5,443 bases of DNA from Gemmatimonadota bacterium (GTDB lineage: Bacteria > Gemmatimonadota > Gemmatimonadetes > Gemmatimonadales > GWC2-71-9), in the NCBI GenBank assembly GCA_003221825.1, contig QHUE01000283.1, forward strand, positions 1-5,443. The letters are read 5' to 3'. Position numbers and translations under genes: made by a program. Below the pieces are notes generated by a model that did no database searches, was not told the origin of the DNA, and saw nothing but the letters and a program-made list of their open reading frames with translations. Below are positions 1 to 5,443 of this stretch, one piece after another (position 1 is the first letter of the stretch; each line of letters opens with the position of its first letter).

Positions 1-1
1 C

Positions 2-1246
2 GACACCGCCAACCAAGTGCTGAAGGACAATGACACTCGAGCCCAGCAGGCGGCGACGCTCGAGCAGCACGACGACGCCGTGGCCGCAAAGATGTCCACG
101 CGCGAGCAGCAGAGTGACGAGTTGAACAAGATTCGCGAACGCCTGCGCACGGAAACGAACGACGCGGAGCGAGCAAAGCTACTGGAGCGGAGCGGGGATC
201 TGCGCCGGGCCCTGCAGCAAGACGAAGCACAGGGAGAATGGGACGAGCGGGTCCCGCCATCCGCGGTTGTGGTAGAAGCCGCGACGCAGCCGGATGAACA
301 GGAAATGCTCCGCACCTTCGTGCTGCAAGTCCTCGGACTGGCAGTCGGCATTCTGCTCGCCACGTTCGCCAAGCTGGAGCTCTTCAACGCGTTTCTCGGA
401 GCTCAGCACATCCCGAGTCCGCTCGATCATCTCCTGAGCGGGCTGCTGATCGGCGGTGGCAGCGCGCCGGTGCACACACTCATCCGCTTCATCAGTGACC
501 GGAAGACGACCGTGGAGGCCGCGGACATCTTGTCGGAAGAAGACGACGAGCAAAAAGCGCCGCCTCCTGTCGCCGCGGCGACCGCAGCAGTCACGGCGGA
601 AGATGTCGCCGCCGGCGCGTACATCGACATCCCATACGAGGGCGGCGTGGACGTGAAGGTCCTGGAAGGCGTCCACCGGCGCAAGGCGGATCCCGATCTC
701 GTCGTGTTTCACCATACCGCGATGTCGAGCACGAGTACGTTTGAGGACGTCGTGAAAGTGATCACGCACCGCACCAGCGACGGCGGCCAACCGTGGATCA
801 CCGGTTACAATTGCGTGATTCTCTCCGACGGCTCCATTCATGCCTTTTGCCGGTGGGACCGCTACGGCAATCACGCCGTCGGCTACAACCAGCGCTCGCT
901 CGGGATCAGCTTCAACGGCAATTTCGAGACGAACCCGGCCGTCCCCTACTCCAACGCCGACGGCCGCTACGGCGCGATCCGCCCGACCGATGTGCAGCTC
1001 CGCGCCGGCGCCCGTGTCGTCGCGCTCTGGAGCTTCCTGTATCCCAAGATCGACGTCGCCGACTTCAAGAAGACGATCATTCCCCATCGGCAGATCTCGA
1101 GTAAAGCGTGTCCGGGATCAAACTTCCCGTACGCCGAGTTCGAGGATCTCGTCAAGTTCTATCGGAAGACGTGGGAAGCATCGCCCGACACGCTGCAACG
1201 CATCGAGGCGTTCCGTCACAAACCCTATCTCTTCACGACGCCATGA
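2..1246 (+). CDS. Membrane-anchored zinc N-acetylmuramoyl-L-alanine amidase (Amidase_2/PGRP fold), 5' partial
   Basis: Predicted to cleave the bond between N-acetylmuramic acid and L-alanine in peptidoglycan. The frame is open to the left edge; GTG at 17 is the first possible start inside the window but has no ribosome binding site, so the true start is probably upstream. Numbering from that GTG: residues 10-75 form a charged coiled coil; 99-120 is a Gly/Ala-rich membrane segment; 137-158 is a second weakly hydrophobic segment ending GGGSAPVHTLI; 165-200 is an acidic then Ala/Pro-rich linker; 225-385 is the amidase. Zinc ligands appear as H232 (FHHTA), H357 (PHRQ) and C365 (KACPG). Y264 (GYN) and K363 match the catalytic Tyr and Lys of T7 lysozyme, and the 8-residue H-to-C spacing is the same as in T7 (H122, C130). 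The stop overlaps the next ATG. The amidase call is firm. Its role (phage lysis, tail-like system or own-wall remodelling) is inferred from context only. Confidence 0.9.
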   Translation, partial: DTANQVLKDNDTRAQQAATLEQHDDAVAAKMSTREQQSDELNKIRERLRTETNDAERAKLLERSGDLRRALQQDEAQGEWDERVPPSAVVVEAATQPDEQEMLRTFVLQVLGLAVGILLATFAKLELFNAFLGAQHIPSPLDHLLSGLLIGGGSAPVHTLIRFISDRKTTVEAADILSEEDDEQKAPPPVAAATAAVTAEDVAAGAYIDIPYEGGVDVKVLEGVHRRKADPDLVVFHHTAMSSTSTFEDVVKVITHRTSDGGQPWITGYNCVILSDGSIHAFCRWDRYGNHAVGYNQRSLGISFNGNFETNPAVPYSNADGRYGAIRPTDVQLRAGARVVALWSFLYPKIDVADFKKTIIPHRQISSKACPGSNFPYAEFEDLVKFYRKTWEASPDTLQRIEAFRHKPYLFTTP

Positions 1247-1902
1247 ACCCGGCATGGGTAGTCGCAGACACAGTCGCCCAGGCCGTAAAGCCCTCGCCGG
1301 TGGATACACTCGCGACCGTCACCGTGCTGTTCGCGCTGGCGCTCGCGGTGGCGCTGCTGGTTGAGCGGGCAATAGAGGTCGGCAAGAGTCTCTTCGATTA
1401 CTGGGATTGTAAGAACAAGCGCAGCAAGGTGTGGACGGCGCGCGCCCAGGCACTCAAGACTCGGCTCGAGCGCCGCCTGCGCGTGTTCGAATACGTGCCC
1501 ATCGAGCGTATCCAGCCGATCATCAACCGCGTGAACGACATGCTCTTGAACAAGCAGACGGCCTACGCGGGCAACACGCTCGTGATCTCCGGAGACTTGG
1601 TGCGCGCGGCTTGGGTGCGGATCGCGACGAAGGTCGTGGGCATCGCCCTGGGGATCGGCGTGGCGTTCTGGCTCAAAATCGACTTCATGAAACTGTGGGA
1701 GATCCCCACGAACCTCCCCGCGCAGCTGTTGCCGGGCGGGCTGCCTGAGCAGCCGATCCCGTCAGGCTGGCCCGCCATCCTTGCCTCGGGGATCGCGATT
1801 GGCCTCGGCACCGGCCCCGTCCACAAGCTCATCACCACGATCGAGAAAAGACAGAAGGATCGACAGGAGCAGAAGGAAGCAGGGAAAGAGGGGGACAACT
1901 AA
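1243..1902 (+). CDS. Three-segment membrane protein, holin-like candidate, sharing a membrane module with the amidase
   Basis: 219 residues, not recognised as a named family. The ATG at 1243 overlaps the amidase stop (ATGA), which implies translational coupling; the frame is open further upstream, but that extension lies inside the amidase gene. Membrane segments lie at about 22-41 (very hydrophobic, VLFALALAVALLV), 127-145 (VVGIALGIGVAFWLKIDF) and 175-191 (AILASGIAIGLG). A basic, probably helical stretch at 55-105 separates the first two, and the C-terminus (198-219) is Lys/Glu/Gln-rich. Residues 124-205 resemble amidase residues 99-163: a Gly-rich helix, a Leu-Lys/Leu-Glu boundary, a Pro-containing loop, then a second helix ending GLGTGPVHKLI. 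The small size, several membrane segments and position next to an amidase would suit a holin or a membrane anchor or partner of the amidase, but no holin family is recognised. The gene itself is secure; the function is open. Confidence 0.82.
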   Translation: MNPAWVVADTVAQAVKPSPVDTLATVTVLFALALAVALLVERAIEVGKSLFDYWDCKNKRSKVWTARAQALKTRLERRLRVFEYVPIERIQPIINRVNDMLLNKQTAYAGNTLVISGDLVRAAWVRIATKVVGIALGIGVAFWLKIDFMKLWEIPTNLPAQLLPGGLPEQPIPSGWPAILASGIAIGLGTGPVHKLITTIEKRQKDRQEQKEAGKEGDN

Positions 1903-2333
1903 TGTTCGGCCTACAGCTCGACCTACTGATTCCGCTGATCCTGATTCTCATCGTCGTCGTCGTGCTCGTGGCAACGAAGGCGAACGTCCTCCCCAAGAAA
2001 AGCCTGCCGTTCATCGCGGCCGGCCTTGCCGGGGTATTCGGCTGGTCAATTTTCAACAAAGCGCGCAAAGATGCGCTGCGCCAAAAGCTCAAGGACGAGG
2101 AAGCTCAGCAGCGCGAGCAAGAAAAGCGCGCTGCAGAAGCCGCCAGGCTAGCCGGTATCTCGGACGGTGAACGGATGCGTGCGGTAGCAGAAGCCCAACG
2201 ACTCCGGGATGCCCAGCAGAAGGAGCGGCTGTTGATAGACGCCCGTACCGCGCAGGAGAAGGAGGAGATCAGCAAGCTGCAGGGCGATGAGTTGTGGGAA
2301 CGCTACCTCCGGCAATTCGGACAGGACAAATGA
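1902..2333 (+). CDS. Small membrane protein with long coiled coil, inner-membrane spanin-like candidate
   Basis: 143 residues, no family recognised. It starts at ATG 1902, sharing one base with the preceding TAA (TAATG), and has a good ribosome binding site (AGAGGGGG, 1887-1894) 7 bases upstream. Residues 6-24 are a very hydrophobic Leu/Ile/Val segment; 34-51 is a second, Gly/Ala-rich segment; 52-140 is almost entirely charged and helical (many Lys, Arg, Glu and Gln, few Pro or Gly), typical of a coiled coil. Two membrane segments would put both ends on the same side. If only the first spans the membrane, the coiled coil would project away like an inner-membrane spanin. The stop overlaps the next ATG, so it is likely made together with that secreted coiled-coil protein, and the two could interact. 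Alternatives are an anchor or assembly factor, or an F0F1-b-like stalk imitator. The role is inferred from shape and neighbours. Confidence 0.78.
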   Translation: MFGLQLDLLIPLILILIVVVVLVATKANVLPKKSLPFIAAGLAGVFGWSIFNKARKDALRQKLKDEEAQQREQEKRAAEAARLAGISDGERMRAVAEAQRLRDAQQKERLLIDARTAQEKEEISKLQGDELWERYLRQFGQDK

Positions 2334-2866
2334 AGCGCAACCTGTGGTGTTGGGCCGCGATCCTCGGCGCGACGACACTCGCGCCTATTCCCGGACTCGC
2401 GCAGGACACGATCCCGACCGCGGTCGTGGTCAAGGTGCTGAGCGACAGCAGTTACATCGTGCAGATTCGTGGCAGGAGACTCATCGTGATCACGGAAAGC
2501 GTCTTCCAGCGGCTGCTGCAGGCCGACGAGGAGCGTCGCGGCCTGAAGGACAAGCTCCGCGGCGCCGACTCGGTGAGTGCGGCGCAGCAGCATGCGCTCG
2601 ACTGGTCGGACAGTACCCTGCGGCACAAAAACGAACAGCTTGCCCAGCTTGACAGCCTGTACCACCGAGAGCGAGACATCTCGAAGGGGTGGCGGAGCCT
2701 CGCCGGCGAGCCGTGGCTGACGTTCGACTTTGGCCTAGGAGAGACGGGCCGGGACCACAATCCCGCTGTCCTCGCCGGCCTCGGCATCCGTCGCTTCCGG
2801 ATCTGGGGCTTTCTCCAGGAGGCCAACGCCGGTGGCGCGATCGGCATGAGCCTGCGGCTTTTCTAA
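2330..2866 (+). CDS. Secreted coiled-coil protein with beta-rich C-terminus, possible outer-membrane partner
   Basis: 178 residues, no family recognised. The ATG at 2330 overlaps the previous stop (ATGA); a weak AGGA lies 3 bases upstream, so coupling probably drives initiation. Residues 1-24 form a signal peptide (basic start, hydrophobic core, likely cut after PGLA before QD). There is no lipobox cysteine at the cut, so it is not an evident lipoprotein. Residues 30-55 alternate as short beta strands; 57-118 are helical and charged, consistent with a coiled coil. Residues 128-178 hold three short amphipathic strands separated by polar or Gly turns and end RLF; a terminal Phe is typical of outer-membrane beta proteins, although three strands are too few for a barrel alone. 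It closes the four-gene operon. An outer-membrane or periplasmic partner of the preceding inner-membrane coiled-coil protein is a reasonable guess, but classical outer spanins are lipoproteins and this one is not. Confidence 0.75.
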   Translation: MKRNLWCWAAILGATTLAPIPGLAQDTIPTAVVVKVLSDSSYIVQIRGRRLIVITESVFQRLLQADEERRGLKDKLRGADSVSAAQQHALDWSDSTLRHKNEQLAQLDSLYHRERDISKGWRSLAGEPWLTFDFGLGETGRDHNPAVLAGLGIRRFRIWGFLQEANAGGAIGMSLRLF

Positions 2867-2924
2867 CCGCAACCGTACGAGAGGGGGAGGGGAGTGGAAG
2901 GGGGATGCTGGTATATTCCCCGAC
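2867..2924 (+). other. Intergenic spacer, purine-rich, no terminator seen
   Basis: This 58-base gap separates the four-gene operon from the acyl-CoA dehydrogenase gene. It contains a G/A-rich run (about 2881-2904) and then an extended -10 element. I see no hairpin followed by a T run, so transcription from the operon may read through. Confidence 0.5.
2909..2917 (+). promoter_or_regulatory. Extended -10 promoter element (TGG-TATATT), likely leaderless start
   Basis: TATATT at 2912-2917 is preceded directly by TGG, which gives the TGn extended -10 form. Initiation about 7 bases downstream would fall at or next to the ATG at 2925. No ribosome binding site sits in the usual window before that ATG, because the bases between are CCCCGAC. 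Together these suggest a leaderless transcript. No TTGACA-like -35 is visible; an extended -10 can work without one. This rests on the sequence pattern alone. Confidence 0.5.
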
Positions 2925-3960
2925 ATGCACGACGCCCTCTACTTCTCCGACCACCATCTCCAAGTCCGCGAGATGGTCAGAGACTTCGCCAAAAACGTCG
3001 TCAAACCCACCGCCCGCCAATACGACCTCGACAGCCGCTTCCCCTGGGACAACGTGAAGCAGATGGCCGAGCTCGGGCTGTTCGGCATCCCGTGGCCGGA
3101 GGAAATGGGCGGGTCGGGAATGGATTACCTGTCGTACATCACGGTGATTCATGAGCTGGCGAAAGTCGATGCGAGCCACGCCATCACGGTCACTGAATGG
3201 TTCCAAGATCTTCATCACCCACGCCGGCGTGGGCGAGATCTTCTGCGTCACGGCGCGCACCGATCCCAGCGCAAAGCGCACGCACGGCATCACGGCCTTC
3301 ATCGTCACGAAGGACACCTGCGATCTGGACGAGACGAAACGCGTCGGGATCGGTCACGCCACGGAGTTGCCCAAGAACCGCGGCGTTCTCTCGGGCAAGA
3401 AGGAAGACAAGCTGGGATGGCGGGCGTCCGACACCCGCGAGCTGATCTTTCAGGACGCGGTCGTTCCCAAGGAAAATGTCCTCGGACCGGTGAACAACGG
3501 GTTCCGCCAGTTTCTGCACACGCTCGACGGCGGACGGATCGGCATCGCCGCGCTGTCGCTCGGACTGGCGGAAGGCGCGCTGGAGGAGTGCTTGACCTAC
3601 ACTTCGACGCGCAAGCAATTCGGGCGGCCCATCGCGAGCTTCCAGGGCGTGCATTTCGCGCTGGCCGACATGGCGACCGAGATCGAAGCCGCCAAGCAGC
3701 TCGTGTATCACGCCGCCTGGCTCAAACAGCACGGCCATCCGTTCAAGAAGGAAGCGGCGATGGCGAAGCTCTATGCCTCCGAGCTCTGCATGCGGGCGAC
3801 GACAAAGGCAGTCCAGCTGCACGGCGGCTACGGATACACGACCGAATACCCCGTCGAGCGCATGATGCGGGACGCCAAGATCTGCGAAATCGGGGAAGGA
3901 ACCAGCGAGATTCAGCGCGTCGTCATCGCCCGGCAACTGTTGGGCGGTCTGATAGATTGA
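2925..3960 (+). pseudogene. Acyl-CoA dehydrogenase with internal deletion and frameshift
   Basis: Intact relatives are FAD flavoproteins that oxidise acyl-CoA to trans-2-enoyl-CoA in beta-oxidation and pass electrons to ETF. Codons 1-90 (2925-3194) encode a normal N-terminal helical domain (VRDFA, LGLFGIPWPEEMGGSGMDYL, DASHAITV). From about 3193 the homologous reading moves to another frame: LNGSKIFITHAG, then the middle beta domain and the C-terminal domain with RKQFGRPIASFQ, LHGGYGYTTEYPVER and EIGEGTSEIQR. The Glu before GTSE corresponds to the catalytic base of short-chain acyl-CoA dehydrogenase. Missing between the pieces are about 60 residues that normally include the E-P-x-x-G-S-D flavin/substrate motif. 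The frame relation requires a lost length of 3n+2 bases. The first frame has no stop until 3965, so it would yield 90 native residues plus a long Arg/His-rich nonsense tail. An internal ATG at 3151 could start only the C-terminal piece. A true mutation or an assembly error are both possible. Confidence 0.85.
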
Positions 3961-4083
3961 CCTAAGTCTCTCCTCATCCTAGCTTTAGCCGCATGAATTG
4001 GGCTCTGGCGTCTCTCAGCCGCCTCTCCAATCGACTCATCGCACTGCCCACGCCACATCGGCCGGGCGAGTTGGACTACTGCT

Positions 4084-4120
4084 GGGAAAACCACAGGCTC
4101 CCGGGGGGTGGCTGTTTCCC
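4084..4120 (+). promoter_or_regulatory. Possible stem-loop in the RNase E/G gene leader
   Basis: GGGAAA (4084-4089) can pair with TTTCCC (4115-4120). After a small internal loop (one base against three), CCAC (4091-4094) can pair with GTGG (4108-4111), leaving a 13-base C/G-rich loop. There is no T run after it, so it is not an obvious intrinsic terminator. It ends 23 bases before the start codon. E. coli rne is autoregulated through structured elements in its 5' leader; a similar role here is inference. Confidence 0.35.
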
Positions 4121-4130
4121 GCCGGGGCGC

Positions 4131-4135
4131 GAGGG
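4131..4135 (+). promoter_or_regulatory. Ribosome binding site GAGGG fixing the TTG start of the RNase E/G gene
   Basis: GAGGG lies 8 bases before TTG 4144. It supports that rare start codon over an in-frame GTG at 4108, which would add 12 residues foreign to the family and place part of the leader stem-loop inside the coding region. Confidence 0.6.
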
Positions 4136-4143
4136 TAACTGCT

Positions 4144-5443
4144 TTGAAGCGCGAGATATTGATCTCCGGCAGCCCGCGGGAGACCCGCGTGGCCATTCTC
4201 GAGGACGACCGCCTTGTTGAGCTCCTGGTCGATCGTCCTGACTCCCACCGCTCGGTCGGCGACATCTATGTCGGCAAGGTCGAGGCTGTTCTGCCCGGCA
4301 TCCAGGCGGCGTTCGTCGACATCGGTGCCGAAAAGAGTGCCTTTCTCCACGCCTCCGATCTAATCGAAGCCGAAGAGGACGAAGACCCCGAGGACCGTGA
4401 GCCCGACGACGCCGACGAAGAAAACGGCAACGGGAACGGCAACGGCGGTGGCAACGGCGGCGGCCAGCCGGTCGCGAAGCGGCGCGGCCCCCCCGGCCCC
4501 CCCGGCCCCCCCGGCCCCCCCAGGGAGCGGTCCCGCCGGCGCCCGGCACCCAACATCGCCGACGAGTTGAAGCGCGGTCAGACCAAGCTTGTCCAGGTCA
4601 TCAAAGAAGCCATCGGGACCAAGGGACCGCGCGTTACGGCGCAGGTCTCGCTCGCCGGCAGGTTCCTCGTCTACATGCCGTTCGCCTCCAAGGTGGGCGT
4701 CTCACGCAAGATCGAGGCGCGCGATCAGCGCGCCAAACTGCGCGAGATGGTCACCAAGCTCGTTCCCGCAGATTCCGGCGGCTGGATCATCCGGACCGTC
4801 GCCGACGACCTGACGGAAGCGAGCTGCAAGCGCGAGATCGACCATCTCCTCAGCCTTTGGAAGAAGATTCAGCGGAAAGCGTCGTCGGGCCGTGCACCCG
4901 CGCTCGTACAGCGCGAGACGAGCCTGACGCGCGGCATCGTGCGCGACCTGCTGTCGGACAACGTCGACCTGCTACTCGTCGACTCCAAGCTCCTGTACAA
5001 CGAAGTCGAGCAGTACTTGAAGCAGATCGACCCCGAGCTGTTGCCCAGGGTCAAGCTGTACACCACTGAGACTCCGCTCTTCGACGAATACGACGTCGAG
5101 GCGGAGATCCGCAATCTCTTCAAGCAGCGCGTGGACCTGCCGACCGGCGGCTATCTCATTATCCAGCCCACTGAGGCGCTGATCTCGATCGACGTGAACA
5201 CCGGGCGCTACACCGGCAAGCGGGATCCCGAAAGCACGATTCTGCGCACGAACCTCGAGGCGGCGCGGGAAGTGGCGCGCCAGCTGCGGCTGCGCGATAT
5301 CGGCGGGATCATCGTGGTCGACTTCATCGACATGGAGACGCGCTCCAACCGCGACAAGGTGCTCCAGGAGCTGCGCGCCCATCTGGGTCGAGACCGGGCG
5401 CGCACGCGGGCGTTTGCCGTGTCCGAGCTCGGGCTGATCGAGA
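4144..5443 (+). CDS. Ribonuclease E/G family endoribonuclease, 3' partial
   Basis: Single-strand-specific endoribonuclease for rRNA and tRNA maturation and mRNA decay. The TTG start at 4144 is chosen because translation from it begins MKREILISGSPRETRVAILE, like E. coli RNase E/G, and because of the GAGGG site upstream. Residues 1-35 are the N-terminal RNase H-like part. The S1 domain runs from about 38 (GDIYVGKVEAVLPGIQAAFV) to 180 (SLAGRFLVYMP) but is interrupted at about 74-136 by a low-complexity insertion: acidic 74-93, Asn/Gly-rich 94-107, then four Gly-Pro-Pro units and an Arg-rich end. The family resumes at NIADELKRGQ. The 5' sensor and DNase I-like regions follow. Catalytic metal-binding aspartates are D350 (SIDVNTG) and D393 (VVDFIDM), 43 residues apart as in E. 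coli (303 and 346). The window ends after SELGLIE, before the expected zinc-link C-P-x-C, so RNase E and RNase G types cannot be separated here. Confidence 0.93.
   Translation, partial: MKREILISGSPRETRVAILEDDRLVELLVDRPDSHRSVGDIYVGKVEAVLPGIQAAFVDIGAEKSAFLHASDLIEAEEDEDPEDREPDDADEENGNGNGNGGGNGGGQPVAKRRGPPGPPGPPGPPRERSRRRPAPNIADELKRGQTKLVQVIKEAIGTKGPRVTAQVSLAGRFLVYMPFASKVGVSRKIEARDQRAKLREMVTKLVPADSGGWIIRTVADDLTEASCKREIDHLLSLWKKIQRKASSGRAPALVQRETSLTRGIVRDLLSDNVDLLLVDSKLLYNEVEQYLKQIDPELLPRVKLYTTETPLFDEYDVEAEIRNLFKQRVDLPTGGYLIIQPTEALISIDVNTGRYTGKRDPESTILRTNLEAAREVARQLRLRDIGGIIVVDFIDMETRSNRDKVLQELRAHLGRDRARTRAFAVSELGLIE
4486..4521 (+). repeat. Four tandem nine-base units GGCCCCCCC encoding (Gly-Pro-Pro)4
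   Basis: Four perfect head-to-tail copies of GGC CCC CCC lie in frame in the RNase E/G gene and encode residues 115-126. Each unit carries a run of seven C. Gain or loss of whole units keeps the frame, whereas slippage within a C7 run would break it. The reading frame is intact on both sides in this sequence. Runs of this type are also prone to sequencing errors. Confidence 0.9.

Larger units (their letters stand above)
3961..4143 (+). other. Intergenic region and leader before the RNase E/G gene
   Basis: 183 bases without a convincing gene. A short ATG-initiated frame from 3993 exists but runs into the RNase gene in another frame and looks artificial. I see no rho-independent terminator after the acyl-CoA dehydrogenase remnant and no clear -35/-10 pair. 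The right half holds the stem-loop and the ribosome binding site listed separately. No known riboswitch was recognised. Confidence 0.5.

Noticed and set aside
179..1087. Long antisense open frame of 302 codons opposite the amidase gene
   Set aside because: It is the complement of a well-supported amidase with intact catalytic residues. Its translation is rich in Arg, Val, Asp and Gly without domain features, as expected for a shadow frame in high-GC DNA.
1108..1242. Upstream extension of the second operon gene inside the amidase gene
   Set aside because: Residues before Met at 1243 are a shadow of the amidase C-terminus, and the ATGA overlap gives a natural start.
2490..3317. Antisense open frame of 275 codons across the secreted protein gene and the start of the acyl-CoA dehydrogenase
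   Set aside because: It spans two supported + strand genes and the spacer, has no recognisable domain, and its second half is an Arg/Gly/Ser-rich shadow.
3190..3936. Antisense open frame of 248 codons opposite the acyl-CoA dehydrogenase C-terminal part
   Set aside because: The + strand is clearly homologous to acyl-CoA dehydrogenase; the complement shows no domain.
4084..4120. Intrinsic terminator or known riboswitch in the RNase leader
   Set aside because: There is no T run after the stem, and none of the conserved boxes of familiar riboswitches could be identified.
3993..4220. 75-codon frame starting in the gap before the RNase E/G gene
   Set aside because: No ribosome binding site, composition rich in Pro, Arg and Gly, and it overlaps the RNase gene start in a different frame.
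4076..4549. Antisense Arg/Gly-rich frame opposite the RNase insertion
   Set aside because: Its Gly/Arg repeats are simply the complement of the GGCCCCCCC units and neighbouring low-complexity codons.
1..5443. CRISPR array, tRNA or rRNA gene, insertion sequence ends
   Set aside because: No regularly spaced repeats, no cloverleaf-like or rRNA-like segments and no transposase or terminal inverted repeats were seen.

Overview
The window reads as high-GC chromosomal DNA from a diderm bacterium. One small protein has a cleavable signal peptide and a C-terminus ending in Phe, as outer-membrane proteins do, and the two housekeeping-type genes have a Gemmatimonadota-like flavour. That phylum assignment is an impression from protein style, not a search result. 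Every supported gene is on the + strand.

Left part (1-2866): four genes whose stops and starts overlap (ATGA, TAATG, ATGA), so they are almost certainly one translationally coupled operon that enters from the left edge. They encode (1) a membrane-anchored zinc N-acetylmuramoyl-L-alanine amidase with an N-terminal coiled coil, (2) a three-segment membrane protein, (3) a small protein with two membrane segments and a long charged coiled coil, and (4) a secreted protein with a central coiled coil and a beta-rich end. The order endolysin, holin-like, inner-membrane coiled coil, secreted coiled coil resembles a phage lysis cassette or the cell-wall-opening module of a phage-tail-like system. No known holin or spanin family is recognised. 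The amidase and the second protein share a related two-helix membrane module ending in G-x-G-[ST]-[AG]-P-V-H-x-L-I, which ties them together.

Middle part (2867-3960): a short spacer carries an extended -10 element placed so that transcription would begin at the ATG of an acyl-CoA dehydrogenase gene. That gene is broken. About 60 residues around the conserved E-P-x-x-G-S-D region are missing, and the reading frame changes at about 3193. The catalytic C-terminal part is otherwise well preserved.

Right part (3961-5443): a 183-base gap holding a possible stem-loop leads into an RNase E/G-family gene that starts at TTG 4144 and runs off the right edge. Its N-terminal S1 domain carries an unusual low-complexity insertion (acidic, Asn/Gly-rich, then four Gly-Pro-Pro repeats encoded by tandem nine-base units with C7 runs). 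Both catalytic aspartates are present.

The left operon has no evident functional link to the two genes on its right. It looks like an accessory module beside ordinary chromosomal genes.
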